Below the pieces are notes generated by a model. It was not told where the DNA came from, did no database searches, and saw only the letters and a program-made list of their open reading frames with translations. 64,000 nucleotides of DNA from Stomoxys calcitrans. Its lineage: Eukaryota > Arthropoda > Insecta > Diptera > Muscidae. The stretch covers positions 186,876,752 to 186,940,751 of the forward strand of contig NC_081553.1 of NCBI RefSeq assembly GCF_963082655.1, written 5' to 3'. Of this stretch, positions 1-8,600 are shown piece after piece; position 1 is the first letter of the stretch; the number at the start of each line of letters is the position of its first letter. Made by a program: the position numbers and the translations under genes.

Positions 1-170
1 AGTTGGGGGCTAGGGCCGGGGACGGTACAATGGATGTTTACGGCGGTCGTTGACCCAGTTCTCACCCATGGTTGTCTGCTTTGTGCCACACCAAAGCCCT
101 TCGCAGAATTACCGAGAGGGTACAGGTTACCGCAACAGTGCTAATCTCTGGGGCAAGGAGAAGTCCCCCG

Positions 171-185
171 AGAGAGGCGCTTAAT
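171..185. repeat. Left target-site duplication of RTE insertion
   Basis: AGAGAGGCGCTTAAT occurs here and again exactly at 1053-1067, flanking the RTE fragment. A 15-bp duplication is typical of target-primed reverse transcription. Confidence 0.9.
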
Positions 186-1052
186 ATGGCACACTAATCA
201 CAAGAGAGCACATGCTACTCGCCTATGCCGACGATATCGATATCATAGGTCCGTCACCGGAAGAAGTAACTGCAGCCTTTGAAAGAATCGAAAGAGAGTC
301 AGTGAAAATGGGTCTGGCAGTAAATGGAGATAAGACGAAATGGATGGTTTCAACTCCCAAAAAGCCTTGCACAACCGAGCAGATAAAGAAAATGGAGAAA
401 GTTTGGAACCACAACTTTGAGACAGTCAGTAACTTTATCTACCTCGGCACCGCCGTAACCGAAACGAATGACACCAGTTTTGAGATAAAGCGGAGAATAA
501 TACTGGCAAACAGATGCTACTTTGGACTAAGTAAGCAGTTTAGAAACAAGGCCACCTCTCGACAGATGAAGACTACACTTTACAAGACACTGATACAACC
601 CGTGCTGTTATATGGTTCTGAAGCATGGGTACTTGTGAAAGCAGATGAGGCAGTGCTTGGAGTATTTGAGAGAAAGATTCTTCGTAAAATATATGGACCA
701 GTTTGCGTTAACGGAGAATATAGGCGACGCATGAACCACGAACTGTATGAGCTGTATTATGACGTTAGCATAGTAACACGCATCAAAATACAACGGCTGC
801 GTTGACTAGGTCATGTTGTCCGAATAGATGAAGAAGCTCCAGCAAAGAAGTCTTTTGGAGGCAAACACGGTGGTACACGCAAACCGGGAAGACCAAAAGC
901 CCGATGGAAAGATCAAGTTGGGGGAGACACCTCGAAACTTGGTGTCAGCGATTATAGAATGAGCGCAAAAGATCGAGGCGCTTGGAACGCTATTCTACGT
1001 TCGGCTAGTGGAACAAATATTCTGTCATAGCCATTAAAAGTAAAGTAAGTAA
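186..1052 (+). mobile_element. 5'-truncated RTE-clade retrotransposon insertion
   Basis: This is the C-terminal third of an RTE-type reverse transcriptase. A frame at 212-805 begins with the catalytic YADD box (about 224-235), continues through the thumb and contains the 'LLYGSEAW' motif seen in RTE and BovB-like elements. After a stop at about 803 the conserved 'RLRW.GHVVRMDEEAPAKKSF' tail goes on to about 1010. The 3' end carries a short TAAAG-like tail (about 1034-1052). It is inserted in a different retrotransposon and flanked by a perfect 15-bp duplication. The 5' truncation is normal for LINE insertion. Protein-coding ability is lost because only the end of the ORF is present. Confidence 0.88.
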
Positions 1053-1067
1053 AGAGAGGCGCTTAAT
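1053..1067. repeat. Right target-site duplication of RTE insertion
   Basis: Exact second copy of the 15-bp sequence at 171-185, directly after the TAAAG-rich tail. Confidence 0.9.
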
Positions 1068-1310
1068 GCCATTCTTCGTCTTATGCCTTTGAACCTGTAT
1101 GTTGAGTGTGGGACAATAAATAGCGCCATGAGACTGAGGAGTCAGGTATATGGAGCTCCTCTTATGTAGATTATTCTAGGAGAAGTCGGCCGAGAGAAGC
1201 GCTGAATGCCATTCTCCCTCTTATGCCTTTGCATCTGTATGTTGGGTGTGGGGCAATAAAGATCGCCATGAAACTGAAGGAGTCACATATATGGGGCTCC
1301 TTTTATTTAG
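1053..1310 (+). repeat. Tandem duplication of RT C-terminal segment
   Basis: The segment beginning GGAGAAGTC at about 157 (interrupted by the RTE, resuming at 1053) is repeated from 1179 to about 1310 with moderate divergence. Both copies carry the 'CTTATGCCTTTG' and 'AGCTCCT' type landmarks in the same order. The duplication lies in the older host retrotransposon and predates the RTE insertion, which interrupted only the first copy. Confidence 0.7.
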
Positions 1311-1462
1311 GTTCTGGTGAGATGGTGTGGCCGCATGACGTCATGCTATATGGGGCGCGACTGATTATATACCTGAGGGTTCCTTCCTTGTTAATGGGTT
1401 AGAAGTCGTTTTCCCGAAAAGGGAACTCTGGCTTAGGAGCAGCCCGTCCTCTCCGGGGCCGT

Positions 1463-1830
1463 GTGCATACACGGATGGATTTAAATTGGATTGGGGAATC
1501 GGGATCTCATAGACTTCTGGATGGGGACAGCTTCTTTAGCGAAGGTCTACGCGATCCTGAAGTCAGTGTAGACGATGCTGATCAGACTGCCACGATATGC
1601 ATGGACAGTCTGGCGGCGCTGAAGGCTCTGGCTTTGAGCCGTGTGAGTTCAAAATTGGTTAGAAAATGCCAAGAACTTCTTCGAACAATGGGATAGGCTG
1701 TCAGGATTTGCTGGGTCCCAGACCATAAAGGTTTGGCGAAGAGTGAAGTGGCAGTCGAGCTGGTCAACAATGGATCGCTGATTACCCCAGATCTTGCTAT
1801 GTAATCATGGCAGGCGTCCACCCATCAACG
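1463..1830 (+). pseudogene. RNase H domain relic of non-LTR retrotransposon
   Basis: In shifting frames the region reads 'YTDGFK.D.GIGI' (the first RNase H strand with its catalytic Asp), then 'CMDSLAALKALALSRVSSKLV' (the DSQAAL-like motif with the second Asp), then 'CWVPDHKGLAKSEVAVELVNNGS' (the WVPGHxGxxGNExAD motif). These three blocks in order identify an RNase H domain like those of I, LOA and R1 elements. Stops and frame changes separate them, so it is non-functional. It would have removed RNA from the RNA:DNA hybrid during retrotransposition. Confidence 0.75.
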
Positions 1831-2285
1831 ATGATTGCCCCAATAAGGCGTGGGCTGGTGCTCTAGGGTATAGGTTGACAAAGGCCCCTAAACGAGTATA
1901 AAGGACCCGGAACTGAGAAAACATGACTTAGGACTACTAATAGAAGTCCTGACTGGTCATTGCAACATCAGGTCCTTAACGTCGCTATGAGTGCAATGAG
2001 AGGCAGACTACCGCAGGATGTGCTTGAGTATGGTATATGCAAACGGTGGCAGAAGTGTCATTGCCCGGCAATTGCGTGGAGAAGACGTAGGATAATGGGT
2101 GAATACCTCTTTTTGAGCCTGGATTCCCTACAAGCTCTTTGCCCTTTTGCCATTCTGAAGTGCAGTAGAGGCCTGAATTGGCTGACCGGATCATACTCTC
2201 GACGGTGGGTTTTTATGCCCTCCACCATAGGATGGGGAGGGGGGGGGGGGTTGTCTTGGTCCCTTAAAGATTTATGGTCTTGGTC

Positions 2286-2317
2286 CCTTAAAAGGCTAGT
2301 CTATGAGCCTTTTAAGG
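2286..2317. repeat. 12-bp stem hairpin
   Basis: CCTTAAAAGGCT and AGCCTTTTAAGG flank an 8-nt loop, a perfect 12-bp inverted repeat, next to short direct repeats ('CTTGGTCCCTTAAA', 'CTGATTCTCCT'). A G-run lies just upstream (about 2234-2250). Function unknown. Confidence 0.7.
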
Positions 2318-2339
2318 CTGATTCTCCTAGCTGATTCTC

Positions 2340-2884
2340 CTGGCAGGAGATAAGGTAATTTTTCGATATAAGTGCTATATATATAGATCAGTCATCAAAA
2401 GTTTGACCCGGCTGAACTCAAGGTTTTTTTTGAATTTTTTTAAAAAAAAAAAACTTCCTTTGATATTTTTATGAAAATGAAATTAAAATGTGTGACATTT
2501 ACTGTGCTGGGACCTTATGAATATTTAATTGTTTTGTCCATTGATTAGCGTCTTCTCTTTTGTGTTTTTTTTTTCATTGTTTCGCATTTTAACATATATG
2601 TCCAGATTTTTTGCATTTGCATCAACACATGGTAGTTTATGTTTGCTCAATTAAATGAATTGCAAATTTTCTTAAAGTTAGGAGTTTCCTTTTGGTGGTT
2701 TTTCATTTCAAACTTCGTATTAATGATCAAAGATAATTAACATGACTGTTTTTTGTTTTTTTTTTTTGTTTCTTATTCATTAACACAGTGACAAAGCTTT
2801 TCACTTTGGAATTTCCCCCGTAATGGATGTATGTATATGAAGATTACGATGAAATAATAAAATTTATTGGTAACTCTTTGAAAA
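2340..2884. other. AT-rich stretch without a visible gene
   Basis: Homopolymer A and T runs and short AT-rich sequence. I see no coding frame, known repeat or paired splice sites. Confidence 0.6.
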
Positions 2885-3125
2885 TTGAAATGGCTAAAGC
2901 TGAGGTGCAATCGAGATCATGTACAAAATTTCACATGATGGTGGTCCGAGCGCCTCTTGGCGGGTGCCTAAAGTAGGTAGCATCTTTATTTGTGGTCCGA
3001 TTTTTATTTTGTTGTAATATTGGCAGAAATTGCCACAAGATCCCGCTAACACCTCATCTCCAACCATTAAAAATTACAAAGAAATATTAAGTTATTAGAT
3101 TTTTTCGGTTCTATCACACTTTGCA
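2885..3125 (+). repeat. Fragment of class-4 repeat
   Basis: It shares ordered landmarks with 62115-62330 ('GCTGAGGTG', 'CGAGATCATG', 'GGTCCGATTT'), so both derive from one dispersed element whose other pieces carry the CAGTGGGA terminus. No coding potential. Confidence 0.55.
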
Positions 3126-3133
3126 ACGTCGCT

Positions 3134-3351
3134 CAGTGGGATGGGGGAAAAAGTCAGTGGAACGGATAGAGATATCTTAGTGAAGAATGAGGCGCCACCC
3201 AGGGGGCCATTGGTGAACCTTCAAAGTTTGTCACCTCCTTTGTATATAAACTGGATAACACATCAGATATAACCATGGACATTTTCATGAGAATATCTCT
3301 CTCCGTTCCAAAATGACAAACTTATTTCCATTTATTTTTCCCATCCCACTG
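3134..3351. mobile_element. 218-bp element with CAGTGGGATGGG terminal inverted repeats
   Basis: The left end CAGTGGGATGGG and the right end CCCATCCCACTG are exact inverted repeats. A second inverted match lies further in (GGAACGGATAGAGATATC against GATATCTCTCTCCGTTCC-like sequence). This is the form of a non-autonomous DNA transposon or MITE. A right half-copy lies at about 4005-4123 and a left half-like copy at 62040-62330. I could not confirm a target-site duplication, so the superfamily is left open. Confidence 0.6.
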
Positions 3352-3483
3352 TGCGTCGCATTATCTATTCTGCATACGTGCGCTTGTAGTTATATGTGTC
3401 CCTTTAAAAATCGAAAGCTATACTGATTTCCTTCTGACTTTCTTTCAACAATAGCCTCGTCTACTCTCTCCATCAGAACCTCC

Positions 3484-3563
3484 AAATTGCAAATTTTACC
3501 CATGAACATTACACTAAGAAACAGGGCAAACTTCTCACATATCAATGAGTGCAGTCCGATTCC
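3484..3563 (-). repeat. tRNA-derived SINE, 3' fragment
   Basis: Only the 3' part of the SINE consensus is present ('CCCATGAACATT', 'CTTCTCACATATCAATGAGTG', 'CAGTCCGATT'). It ends at a junction with flanking DNA shared with 4385-4409. Confidence 0.7.
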
Positions 3564-3600
3564 TCGAGTCCCCTATGGGGAGATTCTGATGGTGAGAGTA

Positions 3601-3915
3601 CAAAAATGCAAATTTGCACATGAACATTCCATGAAGGAACAGGGGCAAACTTCTCACATATCAATGAGTGCAGTCCGATTCAAATTTAAGCTCAATGATA
3701 AGGGGCCACCTTTTTATAGCCGAGTCCGAACGGCTTGTCGCAGTGCGACACATCTTTGGTGAGAAGTTTTACATAGCATAATACCTAACAAATGTTGCCA
3801 GCATTAGGAGGGGAAAACCACCGCTGAAAATTTTTTCTGATGGTTTCGCCAGAATTCGAACCCAGGCGTTCAGCGTCATAGGCGGACATGCTAACCTCTG
3901 CGCTACGGTGGTTCT
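3601..3915 (-). repeat. tRNA-derived SINE, near full length
   Basis: On the minus strand the element starts with a tRNA-like head. It has the A-box-like GTAGCGCAGAGGTTAGCATG region at about 3890-3912 and the B-box-like GGGTTCGAATTC at about 3850-3865. A body of about 230 bp follows, with the family landmarks 'GGCTATAAAAAGG' and 'GGACTGCACTCATTGATATG', ending in an A/T-rich tail. Its left junction is identical to that of the SINE at 4410-4712 but its right flank differs, so it probably arose by segmental duplication or recombination. Confidence 0.78.
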
Positions 3916-4004
3916 TAATAAGCCCTACAAAAAAGCCTAAAATTACGGGATATTTTATAGTGTCCAAGAAATTTGATTAACAATTTTTTTGATTTATTCG
4001 CATA

Positions 4005-4123
4005 GGCTGGTCTCTTATATTGGATAACACCTCAGCTATGTCCATGTAAAATTTCATGAAGATATCTCTCTCCGTTCCAAATGGCAGACTTATTTCCACT
4101 TATTTTGTTTCCTCATCCCACTG
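4005..4123 (+). repeat. Right half of the CAGTGGGATGGG element
   Basis: Matches the right half of 3134-3351 (GATATCTCTCTCCGTTCC, then 'CATCCCACTG'). The sequence after it (GCATTATCTATTCTGCATA...) is also shared with 3358 onward, so the duplicated block extends beyond the element. Confidence 0.6.
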
Positions 4124-4409
4124 TGCGCCGCATTATCTATTCTGCATAAGTGCGCTTGTAGTCCTATGTGTCCCTTTAAAAACCGAATGCTCAGTATAGC
4201 ATTCGGTTTTTAAAGTTAAGGTTGTGAGAGACAAACGCAGAACGACGAATGTAAAACAGTAAAACGATCAGTATGAGGACGAAAAATCCTATGGGTACAT
4301 TCTGATTGTGAGTAGACGACACTATTACAGAAAGAAAGTCTGAAGGAGATCAGTATAACGGTCGGTAGGATGACGAAAATCCTATGGGGAGATTCTGATG
4401 GTGAGAGTA
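4124..4409 (+). repeat. Partial segmental duplication of 3352-3600
   Basis: Both segments share 'GCATTATCTATTCTGCATA', 'TGTGTCCCTTTAAAAA' and 'GGGGAGATTCTGATGGTGAG' in the same order. This copy is expanded by internally repeated sequence (for example 'CGATCAGTATGAGGACGAAAA' and related text). It ends at the SINE target site. Confidence 0.6.
4176..4213. repeat. Perfect 15-bp stem hairpin
   Basis: TAAAAACCGAATGCT (4177-4191) and AGCATTCGGTTTTTA (4198-4212) are perfect inverted repeats around a 6-nt loop. The partner duplicated copy near 3405 lacks the second arm, so the hairpin arose after the duplication. Confidence 0.75.
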
Positions 4410-4712
4410 CAAAAATGCAAATTTGCCCATGAACATTCCATTAAGCATCAGGGGCAAACTTCTCAGTCCGATCAATGAGTGCAGTCCGATTCAAGTTTTA
4501 AGCTCAATGATAAGGGACCTCCTTTTTATAGCCGAGTCCGGACGGCGTGCCGCAGAGCGACACTTCTTTTAAGGAGAAGTTTTTATATGGCATAGTACCT
4601 CACGAATGTCGCTAGCATTAGGAGGGTATTACCACCGCTGAAAATTTTCTGATGGTCTCGCCGGGCATTCAGCGTCGTAGGCGGACATGCTAACCTCTGT
4701 GCTACGGTGGCC
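4410..4712 (-). repeat. tRNA-derived SINE with 11-bp target-site duplication
   Basis: A full-length copy flanked by TGGTGAGAGTA at 4399-4409 and 4713-4723. The tRNA-like head is at the right end (minus-strand element), with a recognisable A box; the B box has a small deletion. The exact duplication shows that this unit moves as a retroposon about 300 bp long. Confidence 0.85.
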
Positions 4713-4789
4713 TGGTGAGAGTAGACGAGGCTATTACTGAAAGAAAGTCAGAAGGAGACTTTCGGCCAGGCCGAAATTAGCACGATTTT

Positions 4790-5302
4790 AAAAGTATTTT
4801 TTTAATTTGTTTTTTTTTTTATTAAAAAAAAAATAATAAATAAATTAATAATATCCACAAAAAGTCAACACACTCTTATAACATAGACATAGATAAACAA
4901 ACATACATAATTCTAGAATACAAAAGAATATCCATTCAAATAAGAAAATACTATGGATAACATTATTATGTAACACATAAGGTAACATAGGTTCAGAATT
5001 GGCTAAAACAAATGTAACTAAGCTCGATTAGGAATCTTTTACTTAAAGGGTCTAACATTTTTACAATTCATTATTTTATTTGTCGTTGTAGGGGATTTCG
5101 AATTCAGAGAGAAATAGAAACAAAACCAATGTTAAGAACAAAAATGACTAAAGCTTAAAATGGGGAAACATTATTTCAAGGTGAGTTCTCCCACCATTTG
5201 AAAAATTTCGATTCTCGGGGACCAAAAACAAAAACTGGAATTTCTTAAAAACTATTATCAACTACGAGTGATGTGGTTAATTGTTTACACTAAATGATAC
5301 TC
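4790..5302. other. AT-rich region 3' of the chitin-binding gene
   Basis: Downstream (minus strand) of the stop codon at 5303. It probably contains the 3' UTR, but I see no clear AATAAA placed sensibly and no coding frame. Confidence 0.4.
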
Positions 5303-5689
5303 CTATGACTCTTGCTGATGATGCTCGTCCTGCAGGTTGTTGGGATGCGTTACCTCATCGCCAATATCACTGGGCGTTGACGTCTTTCGATATTCCTCAT
5401 CCATGGAATCTTTTAGATTTTGTATATCCAGACCTCCATTTGAGGAGGAAGAAGATTCACCACTATCCGCACTATTTTTATTATATTTGGAGAAGTATGT
5501 TAGTGACTTCATCAGCTGATAACTCTTTGATATGGGTATATTGGAATCGTAAACACTTTTCGATGATGCACAATCCACATAGAACCACCAGTTGCATTTC
5601 AGTATGGTTTGATCGAAAAGTGTGTTTTCCGGGCACAAAAAGGACTTGCGCACCATACCGTCATCGGTGAGGGCGCAAACATGGAAGAC
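5303..5689 (-). CDS. Terminal exon: second half of chitin-binding domain and acidic tail
   Basis: The acceptor TTTCTTTGTAG precedes codon GTC at 5689. The 128 codons begin VFHVCALTDDG, carry the last four cysteines of the domain (FLC, LKC, VDC after FHVC), then a Ser-rich and Asp/Glu/Gln-rich C-terminus ending in stop at 5305-5303. The plus-strand frames over this segment are antisense shadows. Confidence 0.87.
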   Translation of the reverse strand, partial: VFHVCALTDDGMVRKSFLCPENTLFDQTILKCNWWFYVDCASSKSVYDSNIPISKSYQLMKSLTYFSKYNKNSADSGESSSSSNGGLDIQNLKDSMDEEYRKTSTPSDIGDEVTHPNNLQDEHHQQES

Positions 5690-8600
5690 CTACAAAGAAA
5701 AGAGAGAAAACCGATAAAGAAACTTATTTGTAAACATTTTTTTTTTAAATTAAATGGTCTAAAGCCCGACAATATCCTGTAATGGAATCTCAATAAGAAT
5801 TTAAGACCGAAAAAAGAAAGCCCAAACAGACGAACCAAACGAAAGGCACGTCGCATGTGGTGTAGGTCACTGCCTATACACAAAAACAGCACTGGCAGCA
5901 TCAACCGTTGGGCGATCGCCGCGCGAAGAACAAAGAGTTTTGCAAAAGATGTTCGTGTTTGTTGCTATTGGCATCGTTGGATAAGTTGGATTTGAATAAG
6001 TGATGTAAGATTTGGTTTGTTTTCTTTTGCGCTTATGAATCAAGTCCTCTTAAAGAGCCCTGTTAAAATTCAGATGTGTGCTTTAGTTGGGATGATTGTA
6101 GAGCACCAAGATCCATTTGACATATCCCGCTAATGATTCGAACGAATCACATTACGAATCTCTGAGATCTTTTGTTTTTGAAAATTAGAAGTAATTTTTT
6201 GGAGAGGGATAACACTTGGCTTCAAAATTGGATATCGAATTCGTTTTCTACTCTCAAATACCTTCCATTTGAGTCGCATATTGTCATAATGGGTCACTTA
6301 ACCTATTTGACGTATTTATAGGACGAAAACCGCCACCTAGACTTGAGTCCCATATAGCCATGGTCGGCTAATATGCCCATTTGCGAATCACATTACGAAT
6401 ATCCGAGATCTTGTGTTTTTTGAAAATTAGGGTAATGAGAAGTGATTTCTTTGGAGAGGGATGACACTTGGCTCCAAAATTGGATATCAAATTCGTTTTC
6501 TACTCTCAAATACCTTCCATTTGAGTCCCATATTGTCATAATGGGTCAATTAACCTATTTGTCGTATTTATAGGACGAAAAACGCCACCTAGACTTGAGT
6601 CCCATATAGCCATGGTCGGCTAATATGCCCATTTGCGGGTATTTTTTGTTATGTACTGCCGAATACTTTTCATGTGAGTCCCATATTGACATGAACGTCG
6701 ATCTGTTTAGAGGAGATTTGAGGCTGAGCGGCCCACTGGCTATTTTGACCCATATTTTAATACGATATTCGTTTTCTAGTCTCCAATACCTTTTTCACTT
6801 GATACTCATATTGTGTCTTTCGGTTCACGTTTGGTTATAGGTGGCATATTTGGCATAAGCGGAGGGTCCGTCCCCATCCGATATAAAAAATTTATAAAGC
6901 CTTTGTTTTCTTGCAGAAAAACTGTGTGTGTGAACATTTTAAGGAAGTCAGTTTAGTCGTTTTTAATTCTATGGAACAAACAAACAAACCGATCCCATAT
7001 AGTCATGATGGGTCATATGTCCATTTGGGTAGTTTTTGAGGGGTGGGGTGACCCCCTATACTTCGATCTGATTTTGTAAGCCTGATTCGTAGTCTACTCT
7101 TGAATACCTTTCATTTGAGCCCCATATCGACATGAACGTCCAATATGTCTGTTTGGGGGAGTTTTGGGCGGTCCGAGGGGTACATAGACTAAAATTTTAA
7201 TACCATATTGTCCCAATCAGTCCACTTTTGATTTTGGACGGTGTTTTTGGCATAAGGGGGAGGGTCCGCCCCTTCCGATATCAAAAAATTCTATAGCCTA
7301 TGTTTACTTCCAGACCAACCTACACAATCTGTGAAAATTTCAAGGTAATCGGTTCAGCTGGAGACCACCTTGGCGCAGGGGGTTAGCATGTCCGTCTATG
7401 GCGCCAAACGCCTGGGTTCAAATCCCGAAATTTCAGCGGTTTTTTCCGCTTACTAATGTTGGCTACATATCTGAGGTATACTGCCATGTTAAAACTTCTC
7501 TACCAAGTAGTGTCGCTATGCGGCACGCCGTTCGCACTCGCCATAAAAAAGGAGGCCCCTTATCATTGAGCTTAAACATTTATCGGACTGCACTCATTGA
7601 TATGAGAAAAGTATCCCCTGTTCCTTAGTGGAATGTTCGTGGGAACATTGATTGAGTGTACGGTCTGTCAGGTGAAGGTCTCTTCTATTATGATAGTTGC
7701 AATCGAATGGATGCGAAGCGATTCTGAATATGAGTGCACAGTCCTTCAGCAGGCGGTTTGTACCTTCATGATAGGGATACAGAATATGCAGTCTAATGAG
7801 AGATTTTTCGGAACTATGCCTCCAAAGAAGAGGTAATAATAAAGGAATAAAGGTGTTACTAAAGGGTGATTTTTTTGAGGTTAGGATTTTCATGCATTAG
7901 TATTTGACAGATCACGTGGGATTTCAGACATGGTGTCAAAGAGAAAGATGCTCAGTATGCTTTGACATTTCATCATGAATAGACTTACTAACGAGCAACG
8001 CTTGCAAATCATTGAATTTTATTACCAAAATCAGTGTTCGGTTCGAAATGTGTTCATTCACCGTAACGTTGCGTCCAACAGCATTTTTGAAAAAATACGG
8101 TCCAATGATTCCACCAGCGTACAAACCACACCAAACAGTGCATTTTTCGGGATGCATGGGCAGTTCTTGAACGGCTTCTGGTTGCTCTTCACTCCAAATG
8201 CGGCAATTTTGCTTATTTACGTAGCCATTCAACCAGAAATGAGCCTCATCGCTGAACAAAATTTGTCAAAATTTGAACACATTTCGAACCGAACACTGAT
8301 TTTGGTAATAAAATTCAATGATTTGCAAGCGTTGCTCGTTAGTAAGTCTATTCATGATGAAATGTCAAAGCATACTGAGCATCTTTCTCTTTGACACCAT
8401 GTCTGAAATCCCACGTGATCTGTCAAATACTAATGCATGAAAATCCTAACCTCAAAAAAATCACCCTTTATATGGCAACGCAAAAATATTGATGAGTTTT
8501 TCCGGTTTCTATACCCACTACCATAGGATAGGGGGTATATGTATTTAGTCATACCGTTTGCAAGACATCGAAATATCCATTTCCAACCCTACAAAGTATA

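Larger units (their letters stand above)
1..2190 (+). mobile_element. Decayed I/LOA-like non-LTR retrotransposon, 3' half, interrupted
   Basis: Frameshifted reading on the plus strand resembles the end of a reverse transcriptase (a segment like 'LNAILRLMPLNLYVE', the usual region after the RT thumb in RNase H-bearing insect LINEs), followed by RNase H and a C-terminal tail. An RTE element (186-1052) is inserted inside it, and part of the RT end is duplicated in tandem. No long frame survives, so it is a pseudogene. Similar relics recur at 15000-16995 and 20700-22345. Clade assignment (I, LOA or R1-like) is inferred from the RT plus RNase H order; a jockey-related origin is possible. Confidence 0.65.

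Noticed and set aside
3890..3912. SINE heads as functional tRNA genes
   Set aside because: The anticodon stem does not fold properly, the heads are joined to the same 230-bp body each time, and copies are flanked by target duplications.
5281..5670. Plus-strand open frame over the terminal exon
   Set aside because: Antisense shadow: the minus strand has the six-cysteine chitin-binding pattern and matching splice phases.
7975..8394. A 139-residue fused protein within the foldback element
   Set aside because: It is the transposase N-terminus read into antisense central sequence and then the opposite repeat, so it is not a functional protein.
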